Source: Candidatus Microthrix subdominans (GTDB taxonomy: Bacteria > Actinomycetota > Acidimicrobiia > Acidimicrobiales > Microtrichaceae). Taken from it: DNA of 64,000 nucleotides. This document shows, piece after piece, positions 43,698 through 52,891 of the stretch. How positions within the stretch are numbered: the first letter of the stretch is position 1; each line of letters begins with the position of its first letter. A model generated the notes under the pieces. It was not told the origin of the DNA, made no database searches, and was given only the letters and a program-made list of their open reading frames with translations. The stretch is taken from positions 806,001 to 870,000 of the forward strand of contig JADJZA010000001.1 of the NCBI GenBank assembly GCA_016719385.1. Direction: 5' to 3'. Made by a program: the position numbers and the translations under genes.

Positions 43698-45182
43698 ATG
43701 AACCAACACGACGCGTCGGCGCGAGAGCATGCGGTGGTTATTGCAGGAGGTGGGCCGACCGGATTGATGCTGGCGGGAGAACTGGCCCTTGCGGGCGTCG
43801 ATGTCGCCATCGTCGAACGGCGGGCGGACCAGAGCCTGGACGGCTCCCGGGCGGGTGGGCTGCATGCCCGCACGCTCGAGGTGCTCGACCAGCGCGGCAT
43901 CGTCGATCGGTTCGTCGAGGCCGGGCAGACGCACCCGGCCCTCGGCTACTCCGGGTTCTGGCTGGACATCACCGATTTCCCGACCCGTCACCCCTACGTG
44001 CTGGCGTTGTGGCAGAAGGACTTCGAGCCGATCCTGGCCGGCTGGATCGACGAGCTCGGGGTGCCGTCCTACCGCCAGACCGACGTGGCCGGTTTCGTCC
44101 AGGTCGACGGGGGCGTCACGACCGAACTGTCCGACGGTCGGCGGCTGCGGAGCCAGTATCTGGTGGGATGCGACGGTGGCCGCAGCACGGTGCGGACGGC
44201 CGCCGGCATCGACTTTGTCGGGTTGGACGCAGCCACCAGTTGGGTCATCGCCGAGGTGGTGATGGACGGCGAACCCGAGGTGGGAATGCGCCACGACAGC
44301 CTCGGCACCCATGGCATCGGCCCGAGCGGCAACGACGGGTTGATGCGCGTGGTGCTGACCGAACGGGAGCTCGGCGAGGGCCGCCCCGACCTTGACGACC
44401 TGCGCGCCGCACTCAAGGTTGTGTACGGCAGCGACTTTGGCCTGCGCAGCGCCGACTGGATCTCCAGGTTCACCGACATGACCCGCCAGGCGACGACCTA
44501 CCGCGACCGGAGGGTGCTGCTGGCCGGCGATGCCGCCCACGTCCACCCGCCGCAGGGCGGCCAGGGCCTCAACATCGGCGTTCAGGATGCGGTCAACCTG
44601 GGTTGGAAGCTCGCCCAGGTGGTCGACGGCATCTCACCGGACAGCCTGCTCGACACCTACACGGCCGAGCGCCACCCGGTCGGCACCCGGGTGCTGCGCA
44701 ACACGATGGTCCAGGTGGCGCTCGCCAAGGCCGATGATCGGCACCAGGCGCTGCGTGACGCGATGGGCGAACTGCTCGAGATGGACGAACCACGTCGCCA
44801 CGTGGCCGCCATGTTGTCCGGCCTCGACGTCCACTACGACCTGGGCGGAAGCCACCCGCTGGTGGGACGGCGGATGCCCGACCTGGAACTCGACACCGCC
44901 GACGGACGGATCCGGGTGTTCGATCTGCTCCAGAAGGCCCGGCCGGTCCTATTGAATCTCGCCGGCTCGGGCGACGTCGACCCCGGGGTGTGGGCCGATC
45001 GGGTCACCGTGGTCGTCGCCACGCACAGCGGGGCGTGGGAGCTGCCGGTGATCGGCGAGGTGCCGGCTCCCGCCGCAGTGCTGATCCGCCCCGACGGTTA
45101 CGTCGCCTGGACCGGCGACGTCGGCCAGGACGATCTGCACGCGGCGCTTACCGCCTGGTTCGGCGCGGCCACAGACCGCTGA
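43698..45182 (+). CDS. FAD-dependent aromatic monooxygenase (PheA/TfdB-like)
   Basis: A 494-aa class A flavoprotein hydroxylase. It has GGGPTGLMLAGELALAGVDV (FAD-binding GxGxxG type), the CDGGRSTVR DG motif and LLAGDAAHVHPPQGGQGLN (GD motif). The C-terminal ~120 residues are a thioredoxin-like domain (RRMPDLELDTADG; RPVLLNLAGSG) as in polyketide-modifying hydroxylases and RdmE/MhpA relatives. It probably hydroxylates a phenolic or polyketide substrate with NAD(P)H. ATG 43698 follows GGGGAG. The 200 bp before it hold no gene. Confidence 0.85.
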   Translation: MNQHDASAREHAVVIAGGGPTGLMLAGELALAGVDVAIVERRADQSLDGSRAGGLHARTLEVLDQRGIVDRFVEAGQTHPALGYSGFWLDITDFPTRHPYVLALWQKDFEPILAGWIDELGVPSYRQTDVAGFVQVDGGVTTELSDGRRLRSQYLVGCDGGRSTVRTAAGIDFVGLDAATSWVIAEVVMDGEPEVGMRHDSLGTHGIGPSGNDGLMRVVLTERELGEGRPDLDDLRAALKVVYGSDFGLRSADWISRFTDMTRQATTYRDRRVLLAGDAAHVHPPQGGQGLNIGVQDAVNLGWKLAQVVDGISPDSLLDTYTAERHPVGTRVLRNTMVQVALAKADDRHQALRDAMGELLEMDEPRRHVAAMLSGLDVHYDLGGSHPLVGRRMPDLELDTADGRIRVFDLLQKARPVLLNLAGSGDVDPGVWADRVTVVVATHSGAWELPVIGEVPAPAAVLIRPDGYVAWTGDVGQDDLHAALTAWFGAATDR

Positions 45183-45256
45183 CGGAGCACTGAATGGAGA
45201 GATGGTCGAGCATGGATTCGATCATCGCACTTGAGCGACCGAAGTGGAACTGCCCG

Positions 45257-45955
45257 TCACAGGCAGGCCAGGTACGCCGCCTCCGAATCGGCGGCGGTGA
45301 TGCTGCCCGAGTCGACGTCGACGGTGTAGGAGGCGGTGAACGGGTCGGAATCGTCCCACACGAAGCGGGCCTCAACCTTGTAGATGCTGTCGTTGCCGGT
45401 CGGGGAACCCTTGATGGTGTCGACAAAGCCAAGCCCTCCGCAGTTCTCGATGGCCTCACCGACGAGTCCAGCGGCCACTTCGCTTCGGTCGGTCGGAGCC
45501 GCCTCGGGTGCGGTCGTTGGCGCTGTGGTCGGGCTCGGCGCGGCTGTGGTCGCCTGCGAACCCTTGGTCGTCGGCGACTGCCTGGGGGCGGTGCTCGCCG
45601 CTGCATCTTCGGAGGTCGGCGCCTGCGTCGCTTCGGTGTCGCCTGCGCCGGGCTGGGCGTCGCCGGGCGGCACCCCGGTGGTCGTCGAAAGGGTTGTCTC
45701 GGTGGCACCGGGCTCGGCGACCACGTCCTCGGTGGAGATAGACCCGTCATTGCGGAGCAGGAGAACCGCTGCGATCCCCGCAATGATGAGAGCCACTGCG
45801 ACCCCGCCGATGACCCACCACGCTCGTGGCGCTGCGCCGTCCACCTGGGGCTCAACCTGCATCGGCAGTTCGGTCCCACACGAGGCGCAGAAGTGGGTTT
45901 GGTCTGTGGCGGGCGTCCCGCAATTGGGGCAGGCGGTGGTGGGGGTTTCGGCCAT
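45257..45955 (-). CDS. Zinc-ribbon membrane protein with Thr/Ala-rich linker
   Basis: A 232-aa protein: N-terminal zinc ribbon (CPNCGTPATDQTHFCASCG), one transmembrane helix (WWVIGGVAVALIIAGIAAVL), a long Pro/Thr/Ala-rich linker and a small C-terminal extracellular domain (IYKVEARFVWDDSDPFTASY). The layout suggests a cytoplasmic ribbon and an outward sensor or binding domain. ATG 45955 is preferred (GGAG 5 nt upstream). Function unknown. Convergent with the monooxygenase gene. Confidence 0.7.
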   Translation of the reverse strand: MAETPTTACPNCGTPATDQTHFCASCGTELPMQVEPQVDGAAPRAWWVIGGVAVALIIAGIAAVLLLRNDGSISTEDVVAEPGATETTLSTTTGVPPGDAQPGAGDTEATQAPTSEDAAASTAPRQSPTTKGSQATTAAPSPTTAPTTAPEAAPTDRSEVAAGLVGEAIENCGGLGFVDTIKGSPTGNDSIYKVEARFVWDDSDPFTASYTVDVDSGSITAADSEAAYLACL

Positions 45956-46099
45956 GATCACTCCGTCGCGGGCGTCTCAGAGGTCGGGTCCTGACCATAC
46001 CCATGGGGGTATGAGAAGCCCAATCGTGGCGGGGCGCTGCCCACGCGGTTTGGCGGTCATCACCGATGGGCGTGCGTCAACGAGCGGTCTCAGGGCCGC

Positions 46100-46702
46100 T
46101 CAGCCGACGAGCAGGCCAATCGCCGTGGCCACCAGCCAGGCGAACATCGCCGCATACCAACACCGCTCGACCAGGCCGAAGTAGGTGCGCAAGATGCAGG
46201 GGGCAAGCCAGGCGACCGCCAGCGCGACGGCGGTGATCGCCACCAAGGCCCCCAGCCACCCGAACCACGAGCCGGCAAAGACCCACGACGGACTGTCCGC
46301 GAGTCCGCCTCCGAGTCTGCTGGCTGCGATCGCGATGGCCGCGAACGCCGTGGCCGCGAGCAGGTTGTGGATGATGCCGGTGCTGGTCCGCTCGGCCCCG
46401 GGCAGGTCGGTCGGGAACCCGGCGATCAGCACGCGGCTGATCGCGAAGACGAGCAGCCAGGTGCTGCCGTCGCCGTCGAGATCCGCCGACCGCAACCCAA
46501 CCCAGATGGCGACGGACGCGAGCCCGACCAAAACGACCTGAGCGCGGTACCACGCAGCGTGCGGGCCGGCGCCGTAGTCGCTGACCGGGTCATGCAACGG
46601 TGCCACGTCGGGCGCCACGCGATGAAGTTGGACCAGGCAGGCGACGGCCGCAACAAGCGCTACCAGCGCTGCAGCTGCCAAGACGGTTGCTGTCGTCCCC
46701 AC
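46100..46702 (-). CDS. DUF998 family membrane protein
   Basis: A 200-aa protein with about six hydrophobic helices and the DUF998 hallmark LHDPVSDYGAGPHAAWYRAQ near the first loop, plus RVLIAGFPTDLPG and GIIHNLLAATAF. Integral membrane protein of unknown function, widespread in actinobacteria. Start GTG 46702, with a TAGGAT box 8 nt upstream that may be its promoter. Confidence 0.75.
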   Translation of the reverse strand: MGTTATVLAAAALVALVAAVACLVQLHRVAPDVAPLHDPVSDYGAGPHAAWYRAQVVLVGLASVAIWVGLRSADLDGDGSTWLLVFAISRVLIAGFPTDLPGAERTSTGIIHNLLAATAFAAIAIAASRLGGGLADSPSWVFAGSWFGWLGALVAITAVALAVAWLAPCILRTYFGLVERCWYAAMFAWLVATAIGLLVG

Positions 46703-46838
46703 GTCTTGCGATCCTACGCCAACGGCGACGAACGACGCTGCCGAACTTCGACAGGTGGGCCCCTAGGGTGACGCGCGGACGACGCATGCACCGAACGCAC
46801 GACGAAAGAACGCACACGTTTCAGCGAGGTAACGACCT

Positions 46839-47813
46839 ATGAGACCGGAATCGCACGCATCCGCTGCACCGACGGGACGGAACCCGGAGGACGCTTCGGC
46901 CGAAGGTGACGTTGTCCTTCGCGTTGATCACCTCACGAAGCGCTACGGCGACCACACGGTGGTCGATGACCTCACCTTCGTGGCGTCGCCCGGCCGGGTG
47001 ACCGGATTTCTTGGGCCGAACGGCTCCGGCAAGTCCACGGCCATGAAGGTCATGCTCGATCTTGCCGCCGCCGACCAAGGGACGTGCACGATCGGCGGTC
47101 GCCGCTACCGCGATCTGGCGAACCCCGCCCGCACCGTTGGGGCGCTGCTCGAGTCCAACGCCTTTCACCCGGGCCGAAGCGGCCGCAACCATCTGATGTT
47201 TCTGGCCGATGCCACCGGTACCCCTCACTCGCGGGTGGACGAGATGCTCGAACAGGTCGGGCTCGCCCACGCAGCGAACCGACGAGCGGGCGCCTACTCG
47301 CTTGGCATGGGTCAGCGCCTCGGCCTTGCTGCTGCGCTCCTCGGTGAGCCGAAGGTGCTCATCCTCGACGAGCCGGGCAACGGGCTCGATCCCCAGGGCA
47401 CCCGAACGCTGCGCGACCTGCTCCGTGCCCACGCCGCAGGTGGCGGGACGGTGCTGGTGTCGAGCCACCTGCTCGGGGAGGTCGAGCACCTGGTCGACGA
47501 TGTCATCGTCATCAACGAGGGCCGATTGGTCGCCCAGGGTGCCCTCGCAGATCTACAGCAGCCGGCGTCGCTCGTCCGGGCCCGCGAGTCGGATCGACTC
47601 GCCGCAGTGCTCGAGGGCGAGGGCGCCACCACGTCGGCCCACGCAACCAACACGCTGGTCGTTCGCGGCATGCCGATCGACGAGATCGGCGACCGGGCCT
47701 TCACCAACGGCATCGCCCTGAACGAGCTGTCGCCACACGGGGAATCGCTCGAAGAGCTGTTTCTGGGTTGGACCTCCGACCTGACCACCGCCGAGGAGGG
47801 CCTCACGCCATGA
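46839..47813 (+). CDS. ABC exporter ATP-binding protein
   Basis: A 324-aa ABC ATPase: Walker A FLGPNGSGKSTAMKVML, signature YSLGMGQRLGLAAALLG (LGMGQ variant typical of antibiotic/peptide exporters), Walker B VLILDEPGNGLDPQG and switch His in VLVSSHLLGEV. It drives export by the membrane protein encoded next, with which it overlaps (ATGA). The substrate is unknown; the subfamily is often linked to drug or lantibiotic resistance. ATG 46839 follows GCGAGG. Confidence 0.88.
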   Translation: MRPESHASAAPTGRNPEDASAEGDVVLRVDHLTKRYGDHTVVDDLTFVASPGRVTGFLGPNGSGKSTAMKVMLDLAAADQGTCTIGGRRYRDLANPARTVGALLESNAFHPGRSGRNHLMFLADATGTPHSRVDEMLEQVGLAHAANRRAGAYSLGMGQRLGLAAALLGEPKVLILDEPGNGLDPQGTRTLRDLLRAHAAGGGTVLVSSHLLGEVEHLVDDVIVINEGRLVAQGALADLQQPASLVRARESDRLAAVLEGEGATTSAHATNTLVVRGMPIDEIGDRAFTNGIALNELSPHGESLEELFLGWTSDLTTAEEGLTP

Positions 47814-48556
47814 CCATGAGACGACTGGTTCGATCGGAGTTTCGCAAGCTCACCAGTACCAAGATGCCGTTGGCGTTCCTTGGGGTGCTGCTCGCCTTTG
47901 CGGTCATCAACGCGGTCATCGTCGTTGCCGGTACCGACATGGACGGTTCCAAAACCTTCATCTCGACCGCTGCCGACCAGCAATCGCTGGTTGCGTTCGC
48001 CGCCAACGGCTTCATCCTCGCCGCACTGTTCGGTGCGATCGCCGTCGCCCGCGAATACGGGCATCACACCGTCATTCCGATGTTTCTCGCCTCGCCCCGA
48101 CGGCACCGGGCGGTCGGGGCGCAGCTCGGTGCGGTCGCAGTCGGCGGAGCCGTGCTGAGCGTCGTCGGCACGGCACTGACGATTGCCGCCGTTGCGTTGG
48201 CGTTGCCCACCACCGACTACGGCTTCCTCCTGTCGGCCGGCAACGTGCTGCGACTCCTCGGCGCCGCCGCGTTCGCCGGAGCGGCCGGTGCGGTATTCGG
48301 CGCCGGGTTTGGTTCGATCGTGCGCTCCGTTGGCGGGGCCGTCACCGGCACCACCATCGCGCTCATCATCGCCCCACCGCTGATCGTGCAGATGGCGAAC
48401 GACACCGCATCCTGGATGCCCAACATCCTCGCAAACGTGCTCGCCGGCGCCGGAACCGACGTCAGCACACCGGCGGCTCTGGCGGCACTCGCCACCTGGG
48501 CGCTCGTCCCGGCGGCGATCGGTCTCGTCGCCGTCGAGCGGCGCGACGTCGTCTGA
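47810..48556 (+). CDS. ABC-2 type exporter permease
   Basis: A 248-aa integral membrane protein with about six hydrophobic helices (e.g. MPLAFLGVLLAFAVINAVIV, ILAALFGAIAVAREYGHHTV, GAAAFAGAAGAVFGAGFGSI). It pairs with the overlapping ATPase to form a two-component exporter, probably as a dimer. ATG 47810 overlaps the preceding stop. Intact frame. Confidence 0.85.
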   Translation: MTMRRLVRSEFRKLTSTKMPLAFLGVLLAFAVINAVIVVAGTDMDGSKTFISTAADQQSLVAFAANGFILAALFGAIAVAREYGHHTVIPMFLASPRRHRAVGAQLGAVAVGGAVLSVVGTALTIAAVALALPTTDYGFLLSAGNVLRLLGAAAFAGAAGAVFGAGFGSIVRSVGGAVTGTTIALIIAPPLIVQMANDTASWMPNILANVLAGAGTDVSTPAALAALATWALVPAAIGLVAVERRDVV

Positions 48557-48909
48557 GGGGTAGGCGCTACCGCTTGGTCAGCGTGGCGAAGCTGGCCCGC
48601 CGCTGCAGGCGGGCAGGTGTGCGGCCCGGGCGGGGGTGGTGGAGGCGTGGATGCACATCCGCACCCAACGCCGATGGCCGCAAACACCAGCGTCACCAGG
48701 CCGATGCCAAATCGATGTGGTGACCTCGCAGGGTCTCCTTTGGTTGGGTGCGCAGGCACAGCGCCGGACTTTGACCGGCTTCCCGAGCCCCACGATCGTC
48801 TTCGGTTGGCCCCAGATCCAATCGGCGCACAAGTTGAAGGTGACGGCCCCGTATCGAAACCCAGGGCGTCGCAGGGTTTCTTCCTCGACCGAACGGGTAG
48901 TGGGTCTTC
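48557..48909. other. Intergenic region without a supported gene
   Basis: About 350 bp between the exporter and a small membrane-protein gene. Several frames are open on both strands because of GC content. A minus-strand stretch (FGIGLVTLVFAAIGVGCG then Pro-rich) resembles a small membrane protein but has no credible start. I see no gene that can be supported. Confidence 0.4.
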
Positions 48910-49062
48910 GTGACTGCCTTCCTGCTCATCGTGATCGTCCTGCTTCTATTCGGCGTCTTGGGCGCCGTCATCAAAGGTGTGCTCTGGCTCGCCCTCATCG
49001 GAGTGGCCGTGATCTTGGCGGCGTCCGCCTTCGGCTGGTTCCGAATGAAAGCGGCCAATTAG
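48910..49062 (+). CDS. Small hydrophobic membrane protein (50 aa)
   Basis: GTG 48910 opens a 50-residue frame that is almost one long hydrophobic stretch (FLLIVIVLLLFGVLGAVIKG then LWLALIGVAVILAASAFGWF) ending in a short basic tail (RMKAAN) and TAG. Actinobacteria often encode such DUF-type one- or two-helix proteins. Function unknown. Convergent with the amine oxidase gene, 17 bp apart. Confidence 0.6.
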   Translation: MTAFLLIVIVLLLFGVLGAVIKGVLWLALIGVAVILAASAFGWFRMKAAN

Positions 49063-49079
49063 GCCCGAGGGTCCGCTCG

Positions 49080-50156
49080 TCAGCCAGCGAGAAGGGCCCC
49101 GAGGGTTCGCTCGGCTGCGGCGAGGGCTCCCTCGATGTGGCCCGGCGCGGTGGTGGCGGTCTCGGTCGACGCCCAGTGGAGCCGACCCGCCCAGCTCGGC
49201 GTGGTGAGGTGCGGCGATCCGTACAGGTCGTAGCGGCTGGTGAGTCCGAGGCGGGTCGGCGCAGTGAACGGTTGCCGGCCCCAGTCGACGGCCAGCACCT
49301 GAGCCGGTTCTGCGGCCTTCGGCCCGAACAGGGCGGTCAGCTGTCCGACGAACGCTTCGGCTGGATCCGCGAGCGGCGCCTGGGCGAACCCGAAAAGCAC
49401 GGCGGGTGTGCCGTTCGGGCCGCTCATGTCGTGAACCTCACCGAACGGCTGGCCTGGGCCGAAGGCCGTTCCGGACAGCCCGAGTTGTCGCCAGAACGGC
49501 TCGGGATAGATGGCCACAGCCTTCGTAACGCCGCCCATCCACACCGGGATCGACGACGCCGCTTCGGCGACCGACGGCTCGAGATGGTCCGGGTCGATCA
49601 TCCCGCTGTCCATGGCGAGCGACGGCGGGACGGCGATGATGACGGCGCCGGCGGTCCATGCTCCCCCGGAGGTGTGGACGGTGAGGTGAGCGGTGGCTCG
49701 CTCGACCCGCGTGACCGGGCAGTCGACCGTCACCGCGCCGGAGGGCAGTCGGCCCGCCAGTCCGTCGACGAGCGAGATGGCGCCGTTGGTGAACCGGTAG
49801 GACGGCGGCATAACCGGACGATCGATGCGTCGAACTTCCCCGTCGGCGGCGACGAGCGCGTCGCCGGTGGTCCACTGATCGTGAACCGGCAGCCCGAACT
49901 CGTCGACCAGGCGGGCGACCCGTTGCTCGCCGGGCCAAAACCAGGTGGGGCCCAGGTCGGCGTGCCCGCCGGGTACCTCAACCGACCGGATCCGGCCACC
50001 GAGCGACGGTCCGGCCTCGAACACCCGGACGGAGCGGCCTGCCCTGATCAGCCCGTCGGCGACGGCCAGGCCACTGATGCCCGCACCGACGACGACGACG
50101 TCAACGTCGCTCACCGGGCTGGCGGGCGGGGTGGAAGGTCGGCCATTGGGCAACAC
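49080..50156 (-). CDS. FAD-dependent amine oxidase family protein
   Basis: A ~358-aa flavoprotein beginning with a dinucleotide-binding VDVVVVGAGISGLAVADGLI and the GGR motif GPSLGGRIRSV. The C-terminus has the family's GRLHWASTETATTAPGHIEG, where FAD contacts the protein. It is likely a monoamine-oxidase/NAD(P)-binding flavoprotein; the substrate is unknown. I use GTG 50156 because GGAGG lies 7 nt upstream; GTG 50162 and longer starts are possible. Divergent from the DGPF gene. Confidence 0.8.
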   Translation of the reverse strand: MLPNGRPSTPPASPVSDVDVVVVGAGISGLAVADGLIRAGRSVRVFEAGPSLGGRIRSVEVPGGHADLGPTWFWPGEQRVARLVDEFGLPVHDQWTTGDALVAADGEVRRIDRPVMPPSYRFTNGAISLVDGLAGRLPSGAVTVDCPVTRVERATAHLTVHTSGGAWTAGAVIIAVPPSLAMDSGMIDPDHLEPSVAEAASSIPVWMGGVTKAVAIYPEPFWRQLGLSGTAFGPGQPFGEVHDMSGPNGTPAVLFGFAQAPLADPAEAFVGQLTALFGPKAAEPAQVLAVDWGRQPFTAPTRLGLTSRYDLYGSPHLTTPSWAGRLHWASTETATTAPGHIEGALAAAERTLGALLAG

Positions 50157-50295
50157 TGTCACCCCTCCAGCCGAAGTCGTTAGGTGGAACGGGCATCGGT
50201 GCATTTTGTTGACGCACGATGTCGAGAACCCGACGGCGGCTCCGTCATCAAGATGAGTGCGACCACCCCGGTCGCTCCACATCAAGGAGAACGAC

Positions 50296-50703
50296 ATGGC
50301 CAAGTACCTGCTGCTCAAGCATTACCGGGGAGCGCCGGCCCCGATCAACGACGTTGCGATGGATCGATGGTCACCCGACGAGGTGGATGCCCACGTTCAG
50401 TTCATGCACGACCTCAACTCGCGGTTGGAGACGACGGGCGAGTTCGTCGACGGCCAGGGCCTGTCGCCGGACGGGATGTGGGTTCGCTCCGATGGCGCGG
50501 GCAAGCCGCCCGTCACCGACGGGCCGTTCGCCGAGTCCAAGGACCTGATCGCCGGATGGTTGGTGATCGACGTCGAGAGTGAGGAGCGTGCCATCGAGAT
50601 CGCCGGCGAGCTCTCCGCTGCGCTTGGTGCGGGCGGCGAGCCAATTCACGAATGGCTCGAGCTGCGAAAGTTCATGTCGGCCCCCTCGTCAGCGGACGTC
50701 TGA
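50296..50703 (+). CDS. YCII/DGPF domain protein
   Basis: A 135-aa ferredoxin-like-fold protein with the family signature VTDGPFAESKDLIAGWLVID (DGPF motif) after an N-terminal YLLLKHYRGAP strand. ATG 50296 follows AAGGAG. DGPF genes are the standard neighbours of ECF42 sigma factors and are thought to be part of their regulon or signalling; the biochemical role is unsettled. The sigma gene follows 8 bp downstream. Confidence 0.88.
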   Translation: MAKYLLLKHYRGAPAPINDVAMDRWSPDEVDAHVQFMHDLNSRLETTGEFVDGQGLSPDGMWVRSDGAGKPPVTDGPFAESKDLIAGWLVIDVESEERAIEIAGELSAALGAGGEPIHEWLELRKFMSAPSSADV

Positions 50704-50711
50704 CCACGCCG

Positions 50712-51866
50712 GTGGGTGTCGACACATCGCTGCTGCGCTCGTCAGTACCCAAGGTGCTGGCCGTCCTCGTCCGTCGCGGAGCCGACTTCGCGACGGCCGA
50801 GGACGCCGTGCAGGAGGCGCTGATCAAAGCGCTCGGAGCGTGGGAGCGGACCGAGCCCGACGACCTCACGGCCTGGCTGACCACCGTTGCGTGGCGGGGG
50901 TACCTCGACCTGGTGCGGTCGCAATCGGCCCGCAGCGACCGGGAACGTCGCGTGGCCACCGAACCGCAGCCGGGCGACGCGTCGGGTGCCGACGACACGC
51001 TGGCCCTCTACTTTCTGTGCGCTCACCCGGTGCTGTCGCCGGCGTCGGCGGTTGCGCTGACGCTTCGTGCGGTCGGGGGGCTGACCACCCGCCAGATCGC
51101 CGAGGCGTACCTGGTGCCGGAGGCGACGATGGCTCAACGCATCAGCCGGGCCAAGACCAAGGTGTCCGGCGTCAGCCTCGACCAGCCCGGCGATCTCGTC
51201 GCCGTGATGCACGTGTTGTACCTGATGTTCAACGAGGGCTACTCCGGCGACGTCGACCTGGCGGCCGAGGCCATTTCGCTGGCGTTGCGGTTGACCCGCG
51301 TCGTCGACGACCCCGAGGTGGCCGGGCTGGCGTCCCTGATGCTGTTGCACCATGCCCGGCGACCGGCCCGAACCCGCGCCGACGGCAGCCTGGTGCCGCT
51401 GGCCGAACAGGACCGCAGCCTGTGGGACGTCGGGGTGATCACCGAAGGTGTGACGCTGTTGCAGCGGGCGCTCGCCGAGAACCGGCTTGGGCCCTACCAG
51501 GCCCAGGCTGCAATCGCGGCGCTGCACGCCGACGCGCCAAGCGTCGAGGAGACCGACTGGATCCAGATCGTCGAGTGGTACGACGAGCTGCTCGGGCTCA
51601 CCGACACACCCGTCGTGCGGCTCAACCGGGCGGTGGTGGTGTGCGAGGCCGACGGAGCGCCTTCGGGCCTGACGGCGCTGGCGGAGGTCGCCGAGGGCGT
51701 GCCCCGACGCAGCGCGGTGGCGGCCTATCTGCACGAATGCAACGGAGCCCTCCCGACCGCTGCTGAGTTGTATGCCGAAGCGGCGCGCCAGGCGCCCAGC
51801 GTGCCGGAGCGTCAGCATCTGACCAGGCAGGCCGCCCGGGTCAACCAGCTCCTGCGCGGCCGGTGA
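50712..51866 (+). CDS. ECF42-type RNA polymerase sigma factor with TPR-like C-terminus
   Basis: A 384-aa sigma factor. Region 2 (FATAEDAVQEALIKALGAWE ... LTAWLTTVAWRGYLDLVRS) and region 4 (GLTTRQIAEAYLVPEATMAQ RISRAKTKV, split here by a space) are followed by a ~200-aa helical, TPR-like domain (FNEGYSGDVDLAAEAISLAL). This layout and the adjacent DGPF gene are diagnostic of ECF42. There is no anti-sigma gene; the C-terminal domain is held to do the control. Start GTG 50712 fits the family; ATG 50652 overlapping the previous gene is an alternative. Confidence 0.88.
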   Translation: MGVDTSLLRSSVPKVLAVLVRRGADFATAEDAVQEALIKALGAWERTEPDDLTAWLTTVAWRGYLDLVRSQSARSDRERRVATEPQPGDASGADDTLALYFLCAHPVLSPASAVALTLRAVGGLTTRQIAEAYLVPEATMAQRISRAKTKVSGVSLDQPGDLVAVMHVLYLMFNEGYSGDVDLAAEAISLALRLTRVVDDPEVAGLASLMLLHHARRPARTRADGSLVPLAEQDRSLWDVGVITEGVTLLQRALAENRLGPYQAQAAIAALHADAPSVEETDWIQIVEWYDELLGLTDTPVVRLNRAVVVCEADGAPSGLTALAEVAEGVPRRSAVAAYLHECNGALPTAAELYAEAARQAPSVPERQHLTRQAARVNQLLRGR

Positions 51867-51903
51867 CTACCCCGGACACGGCCCGGTGGTGACGGCTGGG
51901 CCG

Positions 51904-51915
51904 TAGCCTGTGGTG
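51904..51915 (+). promoter_or_regulatory. Probable leaderless promoter of the YdeI-family gene
   Basis: TAGCCT (51904-51909) lies 6 nt before ATG 51916, with no Shine-Dalgarno sequence between them. Confidence 0.4.
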
Positions 51916-52524
51916 ATGGCAAACGTGCCGCAGTCGTCGTCGAGCCATCCGGCCACGTGGAAGTTTGGCTACCCGATCTACCACGCCGAGACCCGGGACC
52001 AGGTGCGTGCCTGGCTGGAGGAGAACCACGCCGCCGAGAAGGGTGTCTGGCTGTGTTCGTGGCGGACGCCGACAGCGGGACCCCGGTGCCCGTCCCCCGA
52101 AATCAACGAGGAGGCCATCTGTTTCGGATGGATCGACTCGACGGTCAACACGCTTGACGATGACCGCGGGCTCAAGCTGCTGACCCCGCGCCGGGCGAAG
52201 AGTTCCTGGACCCGGCTGAACCGTCGGCGGGTGGCGGAGATGGAAGCGGCCGGGCTGATGACCGAGGCCGGTCGCCGGGCGGTTCGGGTGGCTCGGGACA
52301 ACGGCTGGTGGACGATCTACGACCAGGTGGAGGATCTGATCGAGCCGGACCAGTTGCGTGAGGCGCTCGATGCCAATCCGTGCGCCCGGCTCGCGTGGGA
52401 CGGATTTCCCCCCAGCGCTCGCAAGATGATGCTGTGGTCGGTGGTCAGCGCCGCTCAGGACTCGACGCGCCGGCGACGGATCGCAACGATCGTCGCCAAG
52501 GCCGAACTGGGCCAGCGCGTCTGA
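51916..52524 (+). CDS. YdeI/OmpD-associated family protein
   Basis: A 202-aa protein with the family hallmarks: EEAICFGWIDSTVN near the middle, LLTPRRAKSSWTRLNRRRV, and the C-terminal FPPSARKMMLWSVVSAAQDS. YdeI-like proteins are linked to peptide and polymyxin resistance in some bacteria; the mechanism is not established. Intact frame, single gene. Confidence 0.82.
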   Translation: MANVPQSSSSHPATWKFGYPIYHAETRDQVRAWLEENHAAEKGVWLCSWRTPTAGPRCPSPEINEEAICFGWIDSTVNTLDDDRGLKLLTPRRAKSSWTRLNRRRVAEMEAAGLMTEAGRRAVRVARDNGWWTIYDQVEDLIEPDQLREALDANPCARLAWDGFPPSARKMMLWSVVSAAQDSTRRRRIATIVAKAELGQRV

Positions 52525-52610
52525 GCCTCTGGCGGCGCCGACGTCCGCAACGTCCGGTTCACCATCCGCCGTTCGCCCCGCCCCGATCCGGCCCTGAGCG
52601 ACGCTCCGAG

Positions 52611-52880
52611 TTACCGATGGGTGACGACCGGTTGCTGCGTCGCCCCACGGCGGTTGGTCGAGACGTGGTGTCCCCACACGACCAGGCCCGCCGCCACCGC
52701 ATAGGTGACCGCCTGGATCACCCAGTAGATGGCGTCGATGCGGTCGTCGTGTCCGACGGCGATCGTCTGGACGACGAGCAATGCCGTCAGGAGGACCCCC
52801 ATCGCCACGAGAGCGAGGTGCTTGTTGCGGATGAGGTAGCCGGCCGGAAAGCCGAGCAACAGTGCTGCAAGTTGAACCAT
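52611..52880 (-). CDS. Small membrane protein (89 aa)
   Basis: ATG 52880 with AAAGGA upstream. Three hydrophobic segments (LAALLLGFPAGYLI, LALVAMGVLLTALLVVQTIA, WVIQAVTYAVAAGLVVWG) and a polar His/Thr-rich tail. It lies 11 bp after the cupredoxin gene and is probably co-transcribed with it. No family recognised; possibly helps the lipoprotein or copper handling, which is only inference. Confidence 0.65.
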   Translation of the reverse strand: MVQLAALLLGFPAGYLIRNKHLALVAMGVLLTALLVVQTIAVGHDDRIDAIYWVIQAVTYAVAAGLVVWGHHVSTNRRGATQQPVVTHR

Positions 52881-52891
52881 GACGTGTCCTT